From Branchiostoma floridae (Eukaryota; Chordata; Leptocardii; Amphioxiformes; Branchiostomatidae): a stretch of DNA of 64,000 bases. The DNA lies in the NCBI RefSeq assembly GCF_000003815.2, contig NC_049983.1, positions 23,368,806-23,432,805 on the forward strand, written 5' to 3'. The notes beneath the pieces are model-generated. The model had not been told where the DNA came from and did not search any database. It was given only the letters and a program-made list of their open reading frames with translations. Both the position numbers and the translations under genes were made by a program. Below, piece after piece: positions 56,801 through 64,000 of this stretch (its first letter is position 1; every line of letters begins with the position of its first letter).

Positions 56801-59800
56801 TAATTTTGGTCCGTCACAAACGCTATGACGTAAAACTTTACTGCTGGCCGTAGCATTAAAAATGGCGGGAAAATGGCGGCGTACGTTCAATTTGACCCAT
56901 TCAGCCGTAGATCCAGTCGATAATGCAACGGTTCCTCACACTTTTACACGAGTTGTAGGTCACCAAAAGAAATTCAAGATTGCTGTTGAATCATGTGATT
57001 ATTATCTACAAATCTGGCGATGAACGTGACAGTGTGTTTGTCCCACGACGAGCTCGCCTGCCCCGAAAATGACCTGAAAACTTTTGGCCTTGTTGTCTTC
57101 GAATGCATTGTTATCGATGCTTTGTAAATGATGTATTGGACACCTAGATGTCTGAAGTGTGCATACCTCAGAAATAACTATTGTTGCATGTGTAGATCTC
57201 TTTAAGTTCCACTATTTTTAATCGACCGGTATAAGGCTTATGACCGGTATTATGCCAATGCATGTTACTACACGTACCTTTCCTATTTAGCTATAGTATC
57301 ATATTTATGCATAGTTAGCTAAAGTCAATGTTAGAAAGTGTTATGTTCATCCTGACTGCATGAGAAGCTGGTTTATTTTAGCTTGGGGTAATATACAGTC
57401 CTTAGTTACTACGGGATTCTGTTTGAGTGCTAAGCAATAACTTGTAGTGGCATATGACGCCTGTAGCTCCAGTTAAACAAATGGAGGTGAATGTTAGAAT
57501 GTGGCCTTGAACCATCTGGCTGCCCTACAGCACATGTGCAGTCGTGTGTGCCAGACTGGTGTGGCTCCATACTGTAAACAGTTAACAGTTGCTGCTGCTC
57601 TTTTCACTGCAGGTAGCTGGGGTTAAGGCAGGAGTAATGAAGTGTACGGTTCTTGGATAGTATTTTTAGCAAATGTAGAAGTGCCTTTCGGCAAAACTGA
57701 TTTTATCAAGAAAATGTGATCACGGGAGAATTGAAATAGACTGTACAGGCTTACAGTTCTCAGTCTTAGAATTGTTTTGCTGGAACTTGTGATTTGGCCA
57801 GGGTTGTAGCCAGCCTGAAATCATTTTCAGTCCCCTTGATTTTGAATGGGAATCCTATCGAGCACCGAAGGCATGGCGTGACATTTCTAGGGGGTCTGGG
57901 TCCCAGAAAATGTTTAAATCAAGACCCTCTGAAACACTATTACCTGCATTTTGAGGTGCAAATATTGCTTGTAGACTAAGATATTCAATGGCATCTGTTT
58001 TGGTGAAGAAGAACACATGGGTTTCAGTTTTTTATATCTTTACATATCAATTTTTGTCTGTCCCAGGGGACGGAATGGGGAAAACTTTTTTCAGTCCCCA
58101 GCTGCAAAATTCCTTCAAAGGACTGAAGGACAGGTGCTGGCTACAACCCTGGATTTGGCCATCAAAAACGTCCAATTTTGGGTGGTTCTGGGAAATGTAG
58201 CATTTTTTTTTCTTCTGGTGAACTTTTCAACTAGTCAAGTAAGTCAACTAAAGCAAAGCACCTTTGACCCGCTAGCTCTGTTTTCCCATGAAGTCACATG
58301 ACAACTTTGAACAGATGGGTCAGTTGCCCTGAGGAGGGCCATAGGCTGAAAATTCAGTCTGAATGATTGTTTTATTTTTGTATGGTTTTTCAGAAAAAAT
58401 TTAACTCTTTAATTTGTTGTCTCCCGTAGGATATTGCCGTGCTGACGAACAACCCCCGGCGCTGCCCGTACTACCAGCGCGAGAGCGAGAATGTCAAAGG
58501 TCGTTACGAGTGCGTGGTTCCGCAGGAGTACATCATGGAGAACCTGCAGGCCAACACTAGGAGGAGGGCCATCATCCCCAACAACAAGCAAGACTGTGAG
58601 GTAAAGATGGTCACAGTTTTTTAATAAATAAATAGTGGTTAGGGTAAGGGTTGGGGTTAGGGTTAGAGCGAGTTAGGGTTAAGAAACCGCAGAACATGCA
58701 AGTGTGTATGAAAGGAAAGATTGTGACTTTGACGTCGACATTGCATTGATGGCTTCAGTGTAAGGTCTATCTGCTTGAGGGAAGTTTTCTTCAACAGGTG
58801 GAGGGCCATCATCCCCAACAACAACAAACAAGGTCGACTGTGAGGTGAAGATGTTCACAAGTTTTGATACACAGTAAACCGTAGAACATGCAACTGTTTG
58901 TCCAATGAATAGTGTTTGATGATGACATTGATGGCAGCAGTGTAAGGTAAGCTTGAGGACAGATCTTCAATGGAAGGAGGGCCATCATCCCCAGCAACAA
59001 GCAAGACTGTGAGGTGAAGAAATATTAGTACAGTGAAACCTGTCCGAGCAACCACCTGGCAAAGGCAACCACCTGCTATATGTCGGGGCACATTGAAACA
59101 GTCCCTTACATTGTTACATAATTAGTTAAGACCCCCTCTCAAGCCACCACCTGTCTTCCCCAACCAGCAAACACCTTTTTTACAGTCCCAATGGGGCATT
59201 CAACCTGCCCATACCAACCAAAATTGATTGACAGCTGCTGCTAGCAGCCATTTTAACACACGGTAAACCTTAGAACATGTAACTGTTTGAAAAGTGTTTG
59301 ATGATGACATTGATGGCAGCAGTGTAAGGTAAGCTTGAGGACAGATCTTCAATGGGAGGAGGGCCATCATCCCCAACAACAAGCAAGACTGTGAGGTGAA
59401 GAAGTTCAGAGATTCACAAAGTTTTATACTCAGTATACTGTAGAACATGCAACTGTTTGAAAAGGGGCCAACAAGAAGGTTGACTGTGAGGTAAAGAAGT
59501 TTACAAACTTGACGGTACTGTAAATGCATTTAAGTTCGCGGGGATTTAATTTCGCGGTAGCGGGAAAAATGACTTTTCGCGGTGGATTTAAGTTCGCGGT
59601 AACATCATACACTGCAATCTAATACCATAATAAAAAAATGTTTGCGCTGGATTTAAGTTCGCGGTGAAGTGGTCGCCGTGAAAACCGCGAATATTAATCC
59701 ACCGCGAACATTTCTGCATTTACAGTAATTACAAAATGTCTAGGTTGGGTGCGGCTGTGACCTATTCCTCCAAATCAATTTTGAGCTCTGGTAGCTAGTG

Positions 59801-62800
59801 TAGGCTTATGAAATTTGAGTCTCAGGGTTGAAACTTCATGGATGCATTGCGCACATGGATTTGCTCATTATAGCAATAAAGGGTTGGAACTAATCTCCAA
59901 GCAGATTCCTCCGTGGCATATATAAGACTAAGCTGCTGGGGAAGGAGTTTAGCCGGCACAGGAGTAAATTGGCCATGCGTTCCGGCTAAACTCCTTCCCC
60001 AGCTTATGTTACTGTCTTATGCCACGGAGGAATCTGCTTGGAGATTAGTTGGAACTTCCTTTGGTAGTTTGGAAGATTGAACATAAATCATTTATGAGGT
60101 CACCTTAAAACCCACCACTCTTATCTATCCATAAGATAAGAGGTACACATTTGATAGTGTGCACAGTAAAAAGATGTTTACACACAGCAAGGTTAAGCTA
60201 ATAAAGGTTTGCATCAACATCTGTCTGAACTTTTGCCCTACTAGCAATAAAGATAAGCAGGTCTACATCTTACTATAGTGATGATGAGGCTGCAGTTTGG
60301 GGTTGAACTGCTAGGTGGCAGTTATGAGTAGAGGGTTCAGATTGCAAGGCTGCGATATGAGACTCCAACATTGCTACTTGTGATCCTGCTTGAACTTGCT
60401 AATGATGCAATGAATATCTGACTCACTGCTGTAGTTAGAGAATGTGCTTTTTATGTGTTCCTCTTGTGATTCCTGGTAATCAGTCACACCCTATGAGGAG
60501 AGCTGGGCAGGCTCCTATATGATATCCTTATCTCTGGGGCTAATTATGAGAGGAAAATAAATTATCCAAAAAAGACCATGGATAGTGGCTATTATTCTAT
60601 TGGGTTTTGTTTCTGTAATAATCCTTCAGTCATACATAAGAATTGTATTGTCCTCGTATGTCCAAGGGTTGGACGTTTCGTCAAGATGTTTCGGCCTGAT
60701 TGCCGCTCTCCATTCGCCTCTGTCAAGGTGGTTGGCTTTTGCAAGTCTGAATTTCTAAAAACTTCATCAACACTGTCTACCCATCTCCTCGTGGGGTGCC
60801 CATGCGGGTTCTGGCCCACTACAGACAAGTTCATGACCTTTCTTGGCCAGTTGTCATGGGTCATTCTTTGCACGTGGCCATACCAGCGGAGTCTGTTGTA
60901 ACACAAGATGTGTAAACCTAAAAAAATCCTTTTATATTCCCCCCAGGACTTCCGCTACCCTACAAACGACCGTAACGGTACCCGCGGGATCTGGCAGGAG
61001 ATGCACGCGCACGGGCTGCCGGCACCGGAGTGTCGCGAGACGGAGTGGACCCGAGACAATCACCTAGGCAACACCCTGGGGGGTTACCCCGCCCTGTACA
61101 ACTGGACCATCCCAGGCCTGGACCACGAGAAGTGTGTTCTCAGGATCAGGTCAGAGCTGTGTTTTTTTAAAGTAATTTCTTGGTGTTTTTATCTTATCAT
61201 ATCTTGCTTGCATTCTTACTTTGTTTCATGTGTTCTTTATCTAATTTTTTGTTTCCTTCTTTAGTATTCTTTATCTTGACTTACTTCTTGTTCGAGCTTG
61301 GAGCTTTCCTCTCTTTCCTTTATTCCACCTTTTTTTTTAAGAACAAAATTGAATTGAAACATTGAATAAATGTTTTTTTTCTTTGAACCTAATACTTGTT
61401 AAGAAATTTCTTCTGTTTGGTAACCATTATATGGAAGGTTAACTTATATACTTAATTTTTTTCGTTCTGCATGACAAACCAAGAAATTAGCTTCTTTTGT
61501 AGAATACAGCTGTAAGTTGTTGTTTCCAGAAACAACAGATTGAATGTACATGGAGTGTTGCTTTCCAAGAACGCAGGTCTAATGTTGTTGTTGTTGTTGT
61601 TATTGTTTTTTCAGGTACAACATCTCGACAGGTGATTTCGAGGGCTGGGACCCGTCAGTCAACTCCACCAACAACAAGGACGAGGAAGGAGTGGACGTGG
61701 GGAGCAAGTTTGGGCTGTCCCCGCAGGAAGCAGAGGATCGAGGATACGTCTACAAGCAGAACCCGCAGGTCAGGACTGGTTTATTACCTCTGAGTCAATG
61801 AAGTATGTCATGGAGGTTATTTGGTTATTTTAGGCGCTTGTCTGTCTGTCTGTCTGTCAAGAAGATAACTCAAGAATGGCTGAGTGGATGGATTCGTTTC
61901 ATGTTTGGTGTATCAGTAGGTTGTGATGAAAACTGAAAATGATTTTGTGCTTCCTAGCGGCTCCCGTTGGTACTGCGACAGAACTTCCAGTTTTGATATC
62001 TCTTGTTCTGGACAAGCTATGGTCACATTTTTGAGTGGTAGATAGCTCTAATGTGCTAGGAAATAAGTGACATGCTCAGTTTGAGCCCCCTAGTAGCTAG
62101 CTCTAGTGCCATAGATATACAAAATACAAGAAGACAATAGCCATACAGGCAGCCACTGGATGTGTGAACTGCATTGTAGTTTACATTGGGGCATCATTAA
62201 ACTAAAATTAATACAGCATTGTCATAAAATTGGTCTTGATAAAGGTTTGCTCTTTGTGCATTATTATTAAAAAGATTCCCACTAATCATGATTCAATGTA
62301 CATTGTAGGTGAAGGTGTTTGGAGAGTTTGCCAGCGAGGGAACGCCGGAGAAGGACTTCGAGCTGCAGCTGGCGGTCAACACCAACCAGTACGGCAGGGT
62401 GTTTCAGGACAGGTGTGTTTTTTCTTTTCATTTATAGGTTTGGCTGTTAAGCATGTACAGCCAGGGCTGCCCAACTAGGTTGTGGCTGTTACAAAGACAG
62501 TACACGATATTTCACAAATTTGTTGATTTGCAACTACATGTACATTGAATACAATGTACTCGTCTACTGTCCACACCCTGTCTCAATATAAGCCATGCTT
62601 TTTGTTCCATCCATGCCAGGTGATCTACTTCTGTCACTGAGAGTTTTGTAATTCCTGAAAAGCACACCTAACATTCAAGATTAGATAGGACCCTAATATT
62701 TCTTTTGCATGCCCATATCACATACCTTTAGCCTTGTAGAAGGAGAGCTTTCTACATGTACATGCTTTTGAAATTTGAGAAATGTTGGGAAGTAACAAAA

Positions 62801-63663
62801 AAAGTTGCAGCCAATTTAAATCTTAGTAAAAGATATTAATTCTAAGTTGCACCCATCCAGGTCTCACACCTTTGCTGTGCGGAAGCGTCCCAAGGAGTTG
62901 TCGGGGGCGACCATCCACAACGTGAACGTACGCGGGAAGCGTGGGAACATCGTGCAGGTGTACCCCGCCGTGGAGTACGACTTTGTGCCCAACACGCTGG
63001 AGGTCTCCAAGGGGGACTACGTGCACTACCAGTCAGTAGTTGTTTTCTTTACTTATTATGGTTTTTATCCATAAACTTTTTTGACGATATCACCATATAT
63101 GCACTGTATATACAGTACACAACTTATAACTACACTATGCTTAAAAAAATCAAAGATAGTATAATTTAGATCTACAGTTCCTCCAAGATTGATCAAGTGA
63201 GTTGGTCTTAAACACTATTGAAATGTTTTGACTGTATCAACATGAAAAGTAAAGCGACTTGACAGAATCTCCTGACAAACTTCTTTGTCTCGGTATCTTT
63301 TTCCGAAAAAAATTTTTTCTTGAACTTGATGAATTAAAAACAATTGATTGCAGCAGTCCTTAAACATGATGATTTGATTAATTCTTGATTAAGAACGCAA
63401 TGTTAAAAAATACCCCCGTTTTTCCAGATGGACCGGCTCGAACACAAACCCAGAAAACAACGACGGCCAGGGAAAGGCAGGGACGGACCGTTCCAACGTG
63501 GTGTTGCAGGGGGCGCAGGTCTACCCCGAGGGGAAGGGAACAGGCTACGGCTCTAAGCCTGTGAAGGGGCAGTGGGGCAGGAGTTACCCCATGCACCTGA
63601 GTAACGCCACCTTCCTGGGCTTCAGTAAGGACCTTATGAGGAACCTGGCCATCTTAGACAACC
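41828..63663 (+). CDS. DD3-3 family secreted protein, copy B, 3' partial, 12 exons seen
   Basis: Exons: 41828-41898, 45794-45847, 46088-46174, 46755-46850, 50311-50449, 52155-52271, 58430-58600, 60947-61149, 61615-61768, 62309-62412, 62861-63031, 63428-63663. The phase is continuous over 1603 nt (534 aa). It is truncated by the window end: the last exon finishes with a donor (C|gtaagt). It starts with a signal peptide ([16 protein letters not shown]) and '[14 protein letters not shown]', then parallels copy A: 'RGGYNVGS', '[15 protein letters not shown]', '[18 protein letters not shown]', '[19 protein letters not shown]' and '[16 protein letters not shown]'. Exon borders differ from copy A in places, for example an intron just before DIAVLT that copy A lacks. 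The C-terminal exons, homologous to copy A's last two, should lie beyond 64000. Divergent orientation to copy A suggests an inverted duplication. Confidence 0.88.
42560..42642 (-). repeat. tRNA-like / SINE head
   Basis: On the minus strand 'TGGCGTAGTTGACTAG' resembles a pol III A box. 'GAGTTCGAACCTG', present twice in tandem, matches a B box. The cloverleaf is not convincing, so this is a tRNA pseudogene or SINE head. Confidence 0.35.
43330..43455 (+). repeat. SINE/LINE tail fragment
   Basis: 'ttggaaatggccctttacac' and 'cctcacttcactcaggtgga' match the body motif of the repeat at 7206-7260. It is preceded by 'gcccctcgcggggtcat', a phrase seen again near 55508. Old interspersed repeat. Confidence 0.4.
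44637..45092. mobile_element. Nested element with 'AGCTCCAGCTCCGGCCCGCACGG' type ends
   Basis: The left end 'gttaagctccagctccggcc' recurs as reverse complement on the right ('ccggagctggagttcaac'). The left side has three local repeats of 'cagctccggcccgcacg'. It holds the N-gap 44817-44916 and the inverted copy of 38786-38911. Confidence 0.6.
44817..44916. other. Assembly gap (100 N)
   Basis: A run of 100 N inside the nested transposon of copy B intron 1. Confidence 0.99.
46885..47041. repeat. (GT)n microsatellite
   Basis: About 155 bp of GT dinucleotides with GC and 'gtcactgt' interruptions, 35 bp after the copy B exon 4 donor. Being purine-pyrimidine alternating it could form Z-DNA. Val-Cys readings are artefacts. 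Confidence 0.95.
48565..49895. repeat. About 140-bp tandem satellite with G-runs, 10 units
   Basis: 'atctgacaattgaaat' recurs at 48581, 48719, 48867, 49007, 49149, 49291, 49431, 49571, 49707 and 49853, with periods of 136-148 bp. Length variation comes largely from a G-run of 7-11 in each unit. Units share 'aggagtaaagtcagcagatc' and 'acaaacatgatttca'. A diverged extra unit is near 48240-48320. It lies in copy B intron 4. Confidence 0.95.
51290..51493. mobile_element. MITE, TACTGTAAATGCA family
   Basis: Starts TACTGTAAATGCACTTAAGT and ends ACATTTACAGTA, with internal 'gcggtggttttaagtttgcg' blocks. TA flanks. Lies in copy B intron 5. Confidence 0.8.
52503..53048. other. Assembly gap (546 N)
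   Basis: A sized N-run in copy B intron 6. An exon hidden here is unlikely, since exons 6 and 7 join in phase and match copy A. Confidence 0.99.
53049..56410. other. Copy B intron 6, repeats and no gene
   Basis: No coding exon recognised on either strand. It includes a degenerate repeat with 'acctccatttttcatggaggt' (about 53852-53873) and a 'ctacatctacatctacg' fragment near 55478. Confidence 0.4.
56411..57258. mobile_element. Non-autonomous DNA transposon, 18-bp perfect inverted ends
   Basis: ATTGGCATAATACCGGTC at the left is perfectly mirrored by GACCGGTATTATGCCAAT at the right. The target duplication is unclear. The interior holds 'aaaaatggcgggaaaatggc' near 56856 and no protein-coding signal. 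Confidence 0.7.
57799..58151. mobile_element. hAT-like MITE (CAGGGTTGTAGCCAGC family), intact copy
   Basis: A perfect 8-bp duplication GATTTGGC (57791-57798 and 58152-58159) flanks ends CAGGGTTGTAGCCAG / CTGGCTACAACCCTG. Same family as the element nested in the LRRIG-1 insertion, in opposite orientation. Confidence 0.9.
58636..58681 (+). repeat. Interstitial telomere-like repeats
   Basis: Degenerate TTAGGG units ('ggttagggtaagggttgggg', 'ttagggttag', 'gttagggtta') lie 36 bp after the donor of copy B exon 7. This suggests a repaired break or telomerase-added filler. Confidence 0.75.
58795..59412 (+). repeat. Three partial duplicates of copy B exon 7 3' edge
   Basis: The exon end 'gagggccatcatccccaaca' with 'agactgtgag|gt' and the following intron recurs at about 58800-58850, 58976-59020 and 59357-59400. 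Flanking intron motifs ('gtagaacatgcaactgttt') are copied too. Same phenomenon as in copy A. Confidence 0.8.
59516..59727. mobile_element. MITE, TACTGTAAATGCA family, best copy
   Basis: Ends TACTGTAAATGCATTTAAGT and, reversed, TACTGTAAATGCAGAAATGT. Contains four 'ttcgcgg' blocks in alternating orientation. TA flanks. Confidence 0.85.
59890..60048. mobile_element. Foldback MITE, nearly full palindrome
   Basis: Arms CTAATCTCCAAGCAGATTCC / reverse complement run about 30 bp perfectly. They continue as a second paired block ('ggggaaggagtttagccgg' with 'ccggctaaactccttcccc'). The element is flanked by TTGGAA on both sides. Transcribed within the copy B intron it would form a long hairpin. Confidence 0.85.
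60592..60905 (-). mobile_element. LINE endonuclease/reverse transcriptase C-terminal fragment
   Basis: The minus-strand frame reads '[11 protein letters not shown]', 'WPRKVMNL' and '[13 protein letters not shown]', a well-known C-terminal signature of LINE-encoded reverse transcriptases (RWxGHVxRM ... GRPxxRWxD). Open for about 100 codons without a 5' part. It ends about 40 bp before the exon 8 acceptor. Confidence 0.7.
61808..61995 (+). repeat. Dispersed repeat with CTGT tetranucleotide
   Basis: 'tggaggttatttggtt', a (CTGT)n stretch and 'aagaagataactcaagaa' are followed by a conserved 160-bp body. A diverged relative is at 15960-16140. Typical of an interspersed repeat in an intron. Confidence 0.5.
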
Positions 63664-64000
63664 GTAAGTGTCCTGGCTTCCTTGGGGAAAAAGACGAAAT
63701 GCTAAATAGAAGTTTTTGGAAAGATCAGACATTTTAGGTGCCATGTGCTACCTTTCGTCAGTAACATTACTAGTACTGTGATCCAGTTGCTTGGGTAACT
63801 GTTATTTGGTATATCTTATCATGTGGATGTCTAACCTTCATTGACGAAGGAAAAAAAACTTCTCCTGTTACAGTTTTTCTTACTGAAAAGATCATATTCT
63901 GATGACTAAAAAACTGATAGCCACAAAACATTAGGATCACTCATGCAAACAGGCACTCAACATCAGCATTGCTGTCTGGGATGCCCTCTGTATTGCCTTG
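63664..64000. other. Copy B intron 12 start, window edge
   Basis: Begins with the donor gtaagt. No exon recognised before the window ends, so the last coding exons of copy B are outside. Confidence 0.6.

Overview
This is a eukaryotic, intron-rich window with GT-AG splicing, many small DNA transposons and LINE/SINE debris. The gene content (EMC1, two DD3-3 family genes, and a tandem family of LRR-immunoglobulin receptors) and the repeat style point to a cephalochordate (amphioxus, Branchiostoma). That assignment is inference from content, not a database match. Four N-runs mark assembly gaps (20563-20662, 27257-27356, 44817-44916, 52503-53048).

Layout. (1) 1-2074: promoter-like DNA with a perfect CRE palindrome and a MITE. 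(2) 2075-5771: EMC1, complete, three coding exons, 980 aa. (3) 9483-36898, minus strand: a complete 13-exon gene of the DD3-3 family. Its exon lengths sum to 2034 nt, giving 677 aa in one unbroken phase. (4) The 19.3-kb intron 5 of that gene (14464-33802) holds, on the opposite strand, three tandem LRR-Ig transmembrane receptor genes: LRRIG-1 (16841-18739 plus a disconnected tail at 19464-20530), LRRIG-2 (25547-27235 plus a tail at 27358-28161) and LRRIG-3 (29816-32071, 5' truncated). (5) 41828-63663 and beyond, plus strand: a second DD3-3 gene, head to head with the first, 12 exons and 534 aa before the window ends.

Most striking biology. The three receptors share nearly the same ectodomain but carry tyrosine-motif arrays of two different kinds in their cytoplasmic tails. 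LRRIG-1 and LRRIG-3 have 12-residue repeats of the form YQSL-x8-YQSL, which fits the ITAM spacing. LRRIG-2 has repeats rich in YxN (YEN), the core of the Grb2 SH2 ligand. In LRRIG-1 the whole motif array is cut off by a hAT-like transposon (perfect 8-bp target duplication), itself carrying a second nested hAT-like element. Removing the outer element plus one target copy (811 bp) puts the tail exactly back in frame. LRRIG-2's array is broken by an apparent 14-bp deletion. So receptors with and without signalling tails may be segregating or evolving here.

A second theme is repeated tandem duplication of exon edges in both DD3-3 genes: the signal-peptide exon, exons 4, 6, 9 and 10 of the minus copy, and exon 7 of the plus copy. 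Many copies keep intact splice signals. The C-terminal part of DD3-3 reads like a degenerate cupredoxin domain.
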